Shown here in pieces: positions 8,925-16,950 of a DNA stretch of 64,000 bases. Origin of the DNA: Rhodospirillales bacterium (GTDB taxonomy: Bacteria; Pseudomonadota; Alphaproteobacteria; SMXQ01). Both the position numbers and the translations under genes were made by a program. Where the stretch lies: positions 316,015 through 380,014 of the forward strand of contig JABIXC010000007.1 of the NCBI GenBank assembly GCA_018666775.1, written 5' to 3'. Every line of letters starts with the position of its first letter. Positions within the stretch are counted from its first letter, which is position 1. A model generated the notes under the pieces. That model ran no database searches. It saw nothing but the letters and a program-made list of their open reading frames with translations, and was not told the origin of the DNA.

Positions 8925-9656
8925 ATGGCTACAAAAACAATCGACCCCAAGGCGTTCAAAGAACTTGAAAGCGAGCTGACGGAATTGGCCAATGACCAGT
9001 TCGAAAGCGATGCCTACAAGCGCATGCTGGCAGCGCCGTATACGTTAAAGGGAGCACAGCAATTTTTCATGCAGCACGCCATGTTCAACCTCAATCGTCG
9101 CGATTGCTGGGGCTATGTTCTGGCCAAATCGCCCCTGCCGGTTAAAAAGCTGGTCTGGGAACACGAAGAAGAAGAGCTTGATGGTGTGCCCCACCGGGGC
9201 GGGCTTAATCATTACGAACTGGCTGTTAAACAGGGCGAAGTGCTGGGTTTGACCCCTGAAGATTATTACAACGCGCCGGTCATGGATGGGACCTACACCT
9301 GTTCCATGGCCTGGGCACAACTGGCCCAATCCAGCTCATGGCTTGAATCTTGTGCAGCCTCTTCTGCCCTTGAATATTCCAATTCCGATGACATCATCCG
9401 GGAAGGGGCGCTTTCCAGACGCATGGGGGCCAAGCTTGAAAAAGACCTCGGCATTCCCATTCGCAAGCAAGATTCCAATGCCGAACACATGGTTGCCGAA
9501 TTGGAACACGCCCAGCTGCTTTTAAATGTTGCCAACATGTATGGCGACACGGAACTGGCCCGCGAGCAAATTGTCTCTGGCGCCAAACAAAGCTGGGCCA
9601 TTGATCGGGTCTTCCGCAATTTCCTTGGGGAACTTCTGGAAAAACACGCAGATTAG
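8925..9656 (+). CDS. heme-oxygenase-fold diiron oxidase-like protein (HDO 1)
   Basis: 243-aa all-helical protein of the TenA/PqqC/CADD superfamily. The metal-ligand set expected of HDO enzymes is visible: Glu81 or Glu84 in WEHEEEEL, His96, Glu150 in SALEYSNSD, and the His-x3-Glu-x2-His cluster at 188/192/195 (AEHMVAELEH). This matches in order and spacing what is known for CADD (E81, H88, E142, H174, D178, H181). PqqC and TenA themselves do not need such a set, so an oxidase is more likely. HDO enzymes do oxidative decarboxylation, N-oxygenation or C-C scission; the reaction here is unknown. It is translated with cupin 1 (ribosome site AGAGAGAGAAC). The stop lies 3 nt from the convergent VOC gene. 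Confidence 0.78.
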   Translation: MATKTIDPKAFKELESELTELANDQFESDAYKRMLAAPYTLKGAQQFFMQHAMFNLNRRDCWGYVLAKSPLPVKKLVWEHEEEELDGVPHRGGLNHYELAVKQGEVLGLTPEDYYNAPVMDGTYTCSMAWAQLAQSSSWLESCAASSALEYSNSDDIIREGALSRRMGAKLEKDLGIPIRKQDSNAEHMVAELEHAQLLLNVANMYGDTELAREQIVSGAKQSWAIDRVFRNFLGELLEKHAD

Positions 9657-9659
9657 GGT

Positions 9660-10082
9660 TTAGGCCCCGGTGCAATCCGTAATTTCGAGACCATTGCCAT
9701 CGGGATCGTGGAAATAGACGTGCCTGCCCGGAAATGAATTGTGCTGGGCATCGGGATTGTCGCGTTTGCCTTTGGCTTCCATCAGTTCAACCCCATGGGA
9801 TTCAAGGCACGTGACCGCCGCGTCATAGGCATCTGCATCAACGATAAACGCATGATGGAAAATGGTGTCGCCGGGGCCATTGGGCGGCACGTGGCGACCG
9901 GTTTGGGCCAACACAAAATACGAGCTCCCGGCCTGCATAAATGACATGGTGTGTTTTGAATTCTGGCGCAGCAATTCACAGCCTAGAACATCGCGATAAA
10001 AATCCGTCGCCGGATCCAGATTTTTCACACCAATGGTAATGTGCAAAATGCTTTTGGGTTGAATGCCTTGTGTGTCGGTCAT
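9660..10082 (-). CDS. VOC (glyoxalase/bleomycin-resistance/extradiol dioxygenase) family protein
   Basis: 140-aa vicinal-oxygen-chelate protein. Seen: SILHITIGVKNLDPATDFYR (first beta-alpha-beta-beta-beta unit with the first metal histidine), TIFHHAFIVDADAYDAAV (second unit), and the closing HVYFHDPDGNGLEI with the final Glu ligand. That is a full metal-binding complement for a single-chain dimeric VOC enzyme. It is the last gene of the minus-strand unit cupin 3, HDO 2, UbiD 1, cupin 2, VOC, so it may isomerise, hydrolyse or cleave a product of that pathway. Starts at ATG 10082, 22 nt after the cupin 2 stop. Confidence 0.85.
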   Translation of the reverse strand: MTDTQGIQPKSILHITIGVKNLDPATDFYRDVLGCELLRQNSKHTMSFMQAGSSYFVLAQTGRHVPPNGPGDTIFHHAFIVDADAYDAAVTCLESHGVELMEAKGKRDNPDAQHNSFPGRHVYFHDPDGNGLEITDCTGA

Positions 10083-10104
10083 CTGTTATCCCCCACTTAA
10101 AGGT

Positions 10105-11241
10105 TCAGGCTTTTGCCTTTGAATCATAAACTGATTCATCAATGTAATCGCCCATCCCTGATTTAGCCCCGTTTTTAGCCAATTCTTCCAGAAAAATGCC
10201 ATGAATGCGCGGGTCCTGATCTTCGTAATTAATCTGGCAACCGCCTTGCTGGATCGACACATCAACGCCCAAAAAGACATGGCGTTTTTCTTCCGTCAGC
10301 GGGTAACGCAAACTGCCCAGCGCAATGGGCATATAGCGCGCGGGCTCAGCGCCTGTATTAAAATGCTGATGGAACATCTGTCCGGGTGGCGCAAAGATAG
10401 TGCCGGGATGCCAATCAACCCGGGTGTAATCTGCATCCCCTTCGTACCAGAACAACGAATGGCCCTGGCCTTTCAAAAGCAAAACATGGAAATCCGGGCC
10501 GTGGCGATGGCCTTTTTTATACGTGCCCACCGGCATTTCTGAGGTGTGGACATGCATCACCCCATCGGCCAGCGCAAACCGCATGTTTGAACTGCGCGCG
10601 CCGCGCTGTTCCCAACCTTCTAATTTAAACCCGGCAACATCGGCCACAAAATTTGTTTCCCACATAAAGCGCCCGGGCTGGGTTTCGATGCGCCGACCTT
10701 CGCCTTCAAAATAACTGTCATCGCCCATGCGGCCCTTGAACACGCACGGGTTATCGAAAATGAATGCATCATCATGAAACATATTCATGACCGCCGTCAG
10801 GTTGTTGCCGGAAATCAGCCGCGCCTTTTCAGTGCCCGATCCATTGAAATGCTGGTAGCGCGCATTCAGCGGCAGGGCAAACAGGCTGTTTGGACCCCAT
10901 TCAAAAGAATGCTCTTTTCCCTCCACCTCTATGATCGTGCTGCCGTGGCCCGAAAGAACATAGATCACTTCTTCGTACAGATGTTTCTGGGGCATGCATT
11001 TGGCACCCGGTTTCAAATCGATCACAAAGATCGACATGAAATCACCCCGCCCAATCAGATGCACGAACGCCGCATCGGTATCCATCCGTGCCCAATGTCC
11101 GGTTTCGACCGTGTGCAAATCGACCCCGAATTCTTCGACAATTGGCACGCCTTCGCCTTTGGCCCATTCGAGATACGGGTCACGCAGAAATTCATCAGAC
11201 AGTTTCTGGCCCGGTGCCAGTTTTGAATCGGGGGCAATCAT
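10105..11241 (-). CDS. two-domain cupin protein (cupin 2)
   Basis: 378-aa protein with two cupin domains that belongs to a different branch from cupins 1, 3 and 4. First domain about residues 90-140 (KHLYEEVIYVLSGHGS, NARYQHFNGSG). Second about residues 255-310 (GHRHGPDFHVLLLKGQG with H-x-H plus later H, then GQMFHQHFNTG). It ends with an extension rich in charged residues. The ATG at 11241 shares bases with the UbiD 1 stop (ATGA, 11238-11241). This start is preferred over a longer in-frame reading because the overlap implies translational coupling with the decarboxylase. Probably a non-heme metal oxygenase or isomerase acting on the decarboxylated product; substrate unknown. Confidence 0.82.
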   Translation of the reverse strand: MIAPDSKLAPGQKLSDEFLRDPYLEWAKGEGVPIVEEFGVDLHTVETGHWARMDTDAAFVHLIGRGDFMSIFVIDLKPGAKCMPQKHLYEEVIYVLSGHGSTIIEVEGKEHSFEWGPNSLFALPLNARYQHFNGSGTEKARLISGNNLTAVMNMFHDDAFIFDNPCVFKGRMGDDSYFEGEGRRIETQPGRFMWETNFVADVAGFKLEGWEQRGARSSNMRFALADGVMHVHTSEMPVGTYKKGHRHGPDFHVLLLKGQGHSLFWYEGDADYTRVDWHPGTIFAPPGQMFHQHFNTGAEPARYMPIALGSLRYPLTEEKRHVFLGVDVSIQQGGCQINYEDQDPRIHGIFLEELAKNGAKSGMGDYIDESVYDSKAKA

Positions 11242-12713
11242 TTTTGCAAAAACTCCAGTGTTTCCGCCCATTTACTGCGGACTTCTTCAGCGTAATCGGG
11301 CGCAATGGCATTGACCTTTGGAAAATCATCTTTCCAGTGCCAGGGACGCACCGCATAGGCAATCATGCGCGATGTGGTGATGTCATCAATGGCGCGTTTT
11401 TCAGGCGACAGGGCCGGGTCAATATGTCCAGTCCAACATCCATCGATAATATCGGTCTGGGTATTGGGGTCCCAACGCGTGGCCATGGCCCACATCACTT
11501 CTGCTGGATTAGTGATATCAATATCATCATCCACCACAATCACCATGCGCGTCATATAAGCCCCCGGCCCACATCCCGCTGTGACCAGCCCCGCCATCTT
11601 GGCGTGGCCGGCATGCAATTGTTTGATGGACACAATCAAAATAAACCGTGATCCACCACCCGGCAGTTGCCACACGCCCTTGACCTCTGGCACGCCTGCG
11701 GCCTCAATCGCATCCCAGAGCGCTGCGACCCTTGGTATCTTGATTTGGCGCCCGGGATAATTGGGTTTTACCGGCGGCTGGCCAAGGATGATCAGATCAT
11801 CGCGGTGATAAATCGTTTTGACATGAAGAACCGGTTCCGGCCTTTCGTCTGATGCGTAATAACCGGGCCATTCCCCAAAGGGACCTTCGGTACGGGCGTC
11901 TTCTTCTGGTAGTGGCATGTAGCCTTCAAACACCAGCTCACCCTCGGCCGGCAGGGGCAGACCGGTAACCTGTCCAGGGACAACCTGTATAGGGCGCCCA
12001 ATGCGCCCACCAGCCATGGCATATTCTGTATCACCGGACTTTGCCGCAGCGGCAGCCGCCACACCCAAAATCGGGGCCTGGCCCACACAAACCGCCATGG
12101 GGCACGGTTTACCCATGGCCCACCATTTGCGCCGGATAACATCACCGTCTTTACCCGGTTCGATAAAGATGCTGAGCGTCGTTTTATCGGCCACCGACGT
12201 CCGGTAGGTGCCAAGGTTAACCCAATCGCTGTCGGGGTCTTTAACAATCACCATACATTCGGTGCCAATGTAATCTCCACCGTCTTCTCCATGCCAGCGC
12301 GGGGCCGGAAACTTGAGAACATCGACATCCTTCTCAGTCACAACATTTTCAAACAACGGGCCGGTCTTGACCATTTCAGGGGGGATCGGGCTGGATTTTT
12401 CCTTTGGCGTTGCCCGGTATGCCTTCACCGCATCAAGGGTAAGGTCGCCCACAATAAATTTTGCCGTGCGCACATTGGACAGGACGCGAAATTTCGGATC
12501 AAACCCCGGGATTTTATCAAACAACAAAACCGGGGGATAAAGATGCTCATTGCTCATCTCGAACAGGGCACCCATTTCACGGTCGGTACTGGCACCGGAA
12601 ACGTGTTCAAGCTCATCTGCTACCTCTGCTTGACGCAGAAACTCCCTGAGATCGGCCATGGCCTCATTTTTATTAATGCCGGAATTTCTTTCCGGTTCAG
12701 ATTTTTTTACCAA
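11238..12713 (-). CDS. UbiD family prenyl-FMN-dependent decarboxylase (UbiD 1)
   Basis: 491-aa reversible (de)carboxylase of the UbiD family, normally acting on aromatic, heteroaromatic or alpha,beta-unsaturated carboxylic acids with prenylated FMN, a metal and potassium. Seen: DSDWVNLGTYRT (Asn and Arg of the cofactor pocket), VIRRKWWAMGKPCP, the catalytic acid pair in TEGPFGEWPGYY, and DDDIDITNPAEVMWAMATR near the C-terminus. The start is TTG at 12713 after AGGAG; an internal ATG at codon 19 is the alternative. It is cotranscribed with HDO 2 upstream and coupled to cupin 2 downstream. It is a close paralogue of UbiD 2 at 14663. No UbiX prenyltransferase gene is in the window. Confidence 0.92.
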   Translation of the reverse strand: MVKKSEPERNSGINKNEAMADLREFLRQAEVADELEHVSGASTDREMGALFEMSNEHLYPPVLLFDKIPGFDPKFRVLSNVRTAKFIVGDLTLDAVKAYRATPKEKSSPIPPEMVKTGPLFENVVTEKDVDVLKFPAPRWHGEDGGDYIGTECMVIVKDPDSDWVNLGTYRTSVADKTTLSIFIEPGKDGDVIRRKWWAMGKPCPMAVCVGQAPILGVAAAAAAKSGDTEYAMAGGRIGRPIQVVPGQVTGLPLPAEGELVFEGYMPLPEEDARTEGPFGEWPGYYASDERPEPVLHVKTIYHRDDLIILGQPPVKPNYPGRQIKIPRVAALWDAIEAAGVPEVKGVWQLPGGGSRFILIVSIKQLHAGHAKMAGLVTAGCGPGAYMTRMVIVVDDDIDITNPAEVMWAMATRWDPNTQTDIIDGCWTGHIDPALSPEKRAIDDITTSRMIAYAVRPWHWKDDFPKVNAIAPDYAEEVRSKWAETLEFLQK

Positions 12714-12746
12714 CGTGTTTCTCCTGTTTACGCCACTTGTTTGAAA

Positions 12747-13469
12747 TCAAGATGCGGGCAATGCCGCCATCATGTCAGATAGAACCGTCTTCCACACCCG
12801 GTCAATAGCCCAGCTTTTACGCAACCCATCCAGAATTTGTTCCATGTCCTGCGCAGTGTGCATGTGATCTTCGGCAATTTCCATCAAGATATGGGCGTGT
12901 TTGACATCGGCCACGGCGTGTTCCGCATTGGATGCCTGCGCTTTTAGGGGAATGCCAAGATCACGGTTCATAATCTCGCCGATCCTGCGTGAATTGCTGC
13001 CATCTTTTAAAATTTCATCAGAATTAGATAGTTCAAGCGCCGCACATGCCGCCAACGATGTCAGCCATGGGCTTTGAGACGCCAGTTGAAGCCACGCATA
13101 ACTGCACGTCACAAGGCCATCACAGGGCGGCGTGGTGATAAAATCGTCTGGCGTTAAGCCCAGCAACCCGCCTTCCTTGACGCTGAGGGTGTAGTGATCA
13201 TCGATGCCATCTTCGGGGCGACCTTCCAGTTCATCACGTTCGTGATCCCAGATTTTCTTTTTCACATCCATCGGCGCCAAGGCCTGCGCATGGGCCCAGC
13301 AATCGCGCCGGTTCAGGGTCCAATGGGTGCGCTGGATGATGTAGGTTCTGGTGCGTTCTTTGGTGAATTTCAGGCTGTAAAGATGGGCATAACCGGACGA
13401 GCAGACCTGTTCATTGGCCATCATAAATGCCTGGGCTTGTAAATCCGCCAATTCATCTTTATCCGGCAT
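12747..13469 (-). CDS. heme-oxygenase-fold diiron oxidase-like protein (HDO 2)
   Basis: 240-aa paralogue of HDO 1. Shared blocks: FNLNRRDCWGY/WTLNRRDCWAH near residue 55, LGLTP-D near 105, LELSNSDEIL, and KSWAIDRVW at the end. The probable metal ligands are retained: Glu77 or Glu80 (DHERDELEG), His92, Glu146, His184, Asp188 and His191 (AEHAVADVKH). The second acid is Asp here and Glu in HDO 1. It lies between cupin 3 and UbiD 1 in one minus-strand unit (15 nt after cupin 3, 33 nt before UbiD 1). Repeated pairing with a gentisate-dioxygenase-like cupin and with UbiD suggests a role in the same aromatic-acid pathway. Reaction unknown. Confidence 0.78.
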   Translation of the reverse strand: MPDKDELADLQAQAFMMANEQVCSSGYAHLYSLKFTKERTRTYIIQRTHWTLNRRDCWAHAQALAPMDVKKKIWDHERDELEGRPEDGIDDHYTLSVKEGGLLGLTPDDFITTPPCDGLVTCSYAWLQLASQSPWLTSLAACAALELSNSDEILKDGSNSRRIGEIMNRDLGIPLKAQASNAEHAVADVKHAHILMEIAEDHMHTAQDMEQILDGLRKSWAIDRVWKTVLSDMMAALPAS

Positions 13470-13484
13470 TGATGCGCTCCTGAT

Positions 13485-14495
13485 CTACTTTCCAGCCCTT
13501 GGGGCCGGAATGGACTGACCGCCCAAATGTGACATTGTTTCTTCAAAAAACATACCCAGCGCTTTAAGCAGCGGGGTGTCATGCACTGAAAATAAAATGG
13601 CACCATCTCCATCAATACTATGGTGGTGATGGGCCCAATTGGGAATGCAAAAACTATCCCCTGCCCCCCAAAATAATTCCCTATCACCAATTTTGGTCCG
13701 CCCTGATCCCTTCACCACATGATAAACGGCGCTAGAGGTACGCCGGTTTGGCTTTGTTTCAAACCCCGGCTTCAACCATTGGGCCCAACAACTGAGCGTT
13801 GGCAGGACGGGCCCACCGGTGATGGGGCTCACATATTCCACAAATACCCCGTCATCCCCCTCGTCATCATCATGGCCAGCGTACAATTTTTTCTCCATGT
13901 CGGCCCAAGCGTAGCGCACCGATGGGGATTTTGGCACATCCAGAACGGGCTGGGTTTCATCGCCAAAGGCTTCGTAAAAGGGCTGGTTCAGTGCCAATAC
14001 CAAAGGCACATCCAGCACATCAAGCCACACAGCATTGCCGCCCGTCTCATTGTGGTGATCATGCCAGGCCCACCCCGGGGTCAGCACCAGATCATAATTT
14101 TCCATAGGCGCCGGTTCGCCATCCACCACTGTGTAAAGATCGCTGTTACCCTTGATGACAAACCGCAAGGCATTGATGGAATGGCGATGGGCCCAGGCCA
14201 CTTCGCCGGGGCGGATCATTTGCATGCCCATGGCAATGGTGTGGGTTGTGCCCCGGCGTTCCAGATCAGGGTTGGAAAACATCAGGCTGCGCCGTGCGGT
14301 AACGCTTTCTGGCATAACAATGCAGGCTTCTTCCAAAAGTGCCGATACATCATCCCAACGCCAAAGCCTGGCACCACCAGCAGGACGCGGGCCATCGGTC
14401 ACCTGCTGCAAAAACGCATCCGCCTTCCACTGGCCATAAATATTGGCCTTGGACAGTTTTTCATTAAACGCGGCCATTGCATCGTCTGTCGCCAT
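13485..14495 (-). CDS. gentisate 1,2-dioxygenase-like bicupin protein (cupin 3)
   Basis: 336-aa paralogue of cupin 1 with the same domain order. First cupin: AWAHRHSINALRFVIKG and WAWHDHHNETGG. Second cupin: KPNRRTSSAVYHVVKG with WAHHHHS. In the second barrel the H-x-H of the relatives has become N-R-R, so any metal should sit only in the first barrel, as in gentisate dioxygenases. ATG 14495 is chosen because GGAGGG (14505-14510) abuts the upstream ATG 14504 but is 9 nt from 14495, the same arrangement as in cupin 1. First gene of the unit cupin 3, HDO 2, UbiD 1, cupin 2, VOC. Divergent from UbiD 2. Confidence 0.82.
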   Translation of the reverse strand: MATDDAMAAFNEKLSKANIYGQWKADAFLQQVTDGPRPAGGARLWRWDDVSALLEEACIVMPESVTARRSLMFSNPDLERRGTTHTIAMGMQMIRPGEVAWAHRHSINALRFVIKGNSDLYTVVDGEPAPMENYDLVLTPGWAWHDHHNETGGNAVWLDVLDVPLVLALNQPFYEAFGDETQPVLDVPKSPSVRYAWADMEKKLYAGHDDDEGDDGVFVEYVSPITGGPVLPTLSCWAQWLKPGFETKPNRRTSSAVYHVVKGSGRTKIGDRELFWGAGDSFCIPNWAHHHHSIDGDGAILFSVHDTPLLKALGMFFEETMSHLGGQSIPAPRAGK

Positions 14496-14568
14496 GGCAC
14501 ACATCCCTCCGGCACCGGTTTATTCAAAAAATGAAATGCATTTTGATTTTTAATCTTGCATAATTGCC

Positions 14569-14594
14569 CCCCCTTGTCTATCCCTGACAGGGGG
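14569..14594. promoter_or_regulatory. inverted repeat in the divergent cupin 3 / UbiD 2 intergenic region
   Basis: CCCCCTTGTC (14569-14578) faces GACAGGGGG (14586-14594), complementary apart from one bulged T, with a TATCCCT loop. It lies midway in the 167-bp gap between two divergent catabolic operons, next to an AT-rich stretch (14520-14565) that includes AAATGCATTT. It could be a shared operator or an RNA hairpin in the leader of the UbiD 2 operon. Confidence 0.35.
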
Positions 14595-14662
14595 TAAAAC
14601 CCGCCAAAAGGGGCCAAAAACAAGGCAAAGACCCCGGCCAAGACAGGGAGAATGCCAGACCA

Positions 14663-16156
14663 ATGGCGAGCAAATCTAAAACGCCTGCGCCCAGTTCAGC
14701 GCGAGGCACCAACGACCAGCGCACGGCCGCCATCAGCGACCTGCGCGAATTTTTGCGCATTTCCGAAGAACGGGGTGAACTTCATGTCGTCTCAGGGGCC
14801 AATCCAGATCAGGAAATTGGTGCCCTTTATGAACTGAGTTTGGAAAACCCATATCCACCGGTTTTATTGTTCGAAGACATGGTCGGTTGTGATGCCAATT
14901 CGCGCATCATCATGAATGTCCGCGCATCCCGTTTAATGGTCGGCGATGTAAACATGGATGCGGTTCGCGAATACCGGGCCACCCGGGACAACCGCAAGGT
15001 CGAACCCATTGAACCCGAACTGGTCAAAACCGGCCCTGTTTTTGAAAATAGTATGGCCGGCGATGATGTCGATATCTTCCGCTTTCCCCGCCCCATCTGG
15101 CATGCCGAAGACGGCGGGGCATATCTTGGCACCGAATGTGTGGTTTTAATGCGCGACCCTGATTCTGATTGGGTCAATGTTGCCACCTACCGCACCCAGA
15201 TTCACGACAAGCGCACCATCACCGTGTTTACGGAACCCGGCAAACATGGCGATGTCATCCGACGCAAATATTGGGCCCGGGGTGAACATTGCCCCGTAGT
15301 CGTGTGCTTTGGACAGGCCCCGATTTTAGGCAGTGTCGCGCGCGTTGGCTATCCCCAGGGGGTGTCTGAACTGGCCATCGCCGGGGGCCAAATCGGTCGT
15401 GCCATCAAGATCGTCGAAGGCCCTCAAACCGGCATCCCGATCCCGGCCGATGCCGAAATTGCCTTTGAAGGCGTAATGCCACCGCCCGAAGAAGAAACCC
15501 GTGTTGAAGGCCCGTTTGGGGAATGGCCCGGATATTATTCTTCCGGAATGCGCCCCGAACCCGTGGTTCGGGTTGGGGCTATTTATCACCGCACCGATCC
15601 TATCATCATTGGCCAACCCCCGGTTCGCCCAACCTATCCCGGACGCCACACCCATATTGCCGGTTCTGCCGCCCTTTGGGATGCATTGGAAGCCGCAGGC
15701 GTGCCTGGCATTACCGGGGTTTGGAAAATGCCCGCAGGCGGCACCCGCTTTATCAATGTGGTTTCAATCAAGCAATTGCACGCAGGCCACGCCAAAATGG
15801 CCGGGTTGGTGGCAACCGGTGCGGGCCCTGCCGCCTTCATGGGACGGATGACCATCATCGTGGATGATGACATCGACATCACCAATCAGGCAGAAGTGAT
15901 GTGGGCCATGGCAACACGATGGGACCCCAAAACCCAGACCGATATTATTGACGGGTGTTGGTCTGGCTATCTTGACCCAACGATCGATCCCGTGAAACGG
16001 GAAGCTGGCAACATGACCAACAGCCGCATCATCATAAGTGCGGTCCGCCCATGGCACTGGAAAGATGATTTTCCGAAGGTCAATGCAATTTCCCCGGAAT
16101 ATGCCGCAGAAATTCGCAAAAAATGGAAAAACACTCTCAAATTTTTAAACGCCTAA
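14663..16156 (+). CDS. UbiD family prenyl-FMN-dependent decarboxylase (UbiD 2)
   Basis: 497-aa paralogue of UbiD 1, similar along its whole length (for example DLREFLR, YPPVLLFE, EDGGAYLGTEC, GDVIRRKYWARGEHCP). Cofactor-pocket residues are kept in DSDWVNVATYRT, and the catalytic acid pair in VEGPFGEWPGYY. The C-terminal DDDIDITNQAEVMWAMATRWDPKTQTD is nearly identical to UbiD 1. The N-terminal 25 residues are Ala/Ser/Thr-rich and specific to this copy. ATG 14663 follows AGGGAGA. First gene of the plus-strand unit UbiD 2, HDO 3, UbiD 3. Expected cytoplasmic, acting on an aromatic or heteroaromatic carboxylate. Confidence 0.92.
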   Translation: MASKSKTPAPSSARGTNDQRTAAISDLREFLRISEERGELHVVSGANPDQEIGALYELSLENPYPPVLLFEDMVGCDANSRIIMNVRASRLMVGDVNMDAVREYRATRDNRKVEPIEPELVKTGPVFENSMAGDDVDIFRFPRPIWHAEDGGAYLGTECVVLMRDPDSDWVNVATYRTQIHDKRTITVFTEPGKHGDVIRRKYWARGEHCPVVVCFGQAPILGSVARVGYPQGVSELAIAGGQIGRAIKIVEGPQTGIPIPADAEIAFEGVMPPPEEETRVEGPFGEWPGYYSSGMRPEPVVRVGAIYHRTDPIIIGQPPVRPTYPGRHTHIAGSAALWDALEAAGVPGITGVWKMPAGGTRFINVVSIKQLHAGHAKMAGLVATGAGPAAFMGRMTIIVDDDIDITNQAEVMWAMATRWDPKTQTDIIDGCWSGYLDPTIDPVKREAGNMTNSRIIISAVRPWHWKDDFPKVNAISPEYAAEIRKKWKNTLKFLNA

Positions 16157-16178
16157 AAAACCCAAAAAGGAAGAAAAC

Positions 16179-16928
16179 ATGACCATTTTTAAAATGCCGG
16201 AAAAAGAAATCGGCCCCTACCTCAATGATCTTGAGAAAAAAGTTTCTGATCATTGGCAAAACACCGTCGAACAAACGGCCTTCATGCAGGATTTGGTCAG
16301 CGGCAAACTTGATATGGAAACCCTCCAGCTTTTTTATACAAACTGGGGGGCCTTCGTGCCTGTCATCAATTCTTTGTACATGGTCCAGTTTCACAAGCAC
16401 CTTTCCTTCTTCGTTTCCAACGTTGACCTGATGGAAACCTATACCCACAAGGTGCTCGACGAATTTGGACATCCCTCACCTCCGGGGCACATTAAAATCC
16501 TACTTTCAACTGGCCAGGCCCTGGGTCTGACCAATGACCAAATCCTGACCCAGCCCATGCTGCCTGAAGCCCGCGGGTTGACGGATTTTCACCGCACCTT
16601 GGTCAATGACGGGAATTTTCAGGAATACTGGGCTTCAGTTTTATGGGAAGGCGCGTTTGGCCATTCCTGCCTGAAATGGTTTAACGCCCTGACCACCCAT
16701 TATGGGCTGACGGCCGAACAGGCGGATTATTTCCACAAGCACCATGAAGCCGATACCCAAGATCATCTGGGCCGCGAAGCCCATTCAGAGGTAACCAAAC
16801 ATATCCTCAACCGTCTGATGGTAGATGGGTTTGATGAACGTCCGGGATACCCATTTGAATATTGCGCCCTGACACCAGTGGATCTTTATTGTGCGATGCT
16901 TGATGGCGTCTATGCAAAGACCCACTAA
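16179..16928 (+). CDS. heme-oxygenase-fold iron-containing oxidase-like protein (HDO 3)
   Basis: 249-aa TenA/PqqC-superfamily protein, clearly more distant than HDO 1 and 2 are from each other. It shares the LGLT-D block near residue 118 and helices carrying likely ligands: Glu95 (KVLDEFGH), His104, Glu157 (VLWEGAFGH), and a histidine-rich cluster YFHKHHEADTQDH at 185-196. In that cluster His188-x3-Asp192 fits the family, but the last His is four residues on (196) rather than three. It lies 22 nt after UbiD 2 and 22 nt before UbiD 3, so HDO and UbiD genes are paired in both halves of the island. Function unknown; a diiron or monoiron oxidase is inferred. Confidence 0.72.
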   Translation: MTIFKMPEKEIGPYLNDLEKKVSDHWQNTVEQTAFMQDLVSGKLDMETLQLFYTNWGAFVPVINSLYMVQFHKHLSFFVSNVDLMETYTHKVLDEFGHPSPPGHIKILLSTGQALGLTNDQILTQPMLPEARGLTDFHRTLVNDGNFQEYWASVLWEGAFGHSCLKWFNALTTHYGLTAEQADYFHKHHEADTQDHLGREAHSEVTKHILNRLMVDGFDERPGYPFEYCALTPVDLYCAMLDGVYAKTH

Positions 16929-16950
16929 TTAAAAAATAAGGGAATAGCCC

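Noticed and set aside
13719-14534. 271-aa open frame on the plus strand
   Set aside because: Lies fully antisense to cupin 3, is rich in His/Pro/Gly without family motifs, and has no ribosome site. The cupin frame has clear domains.
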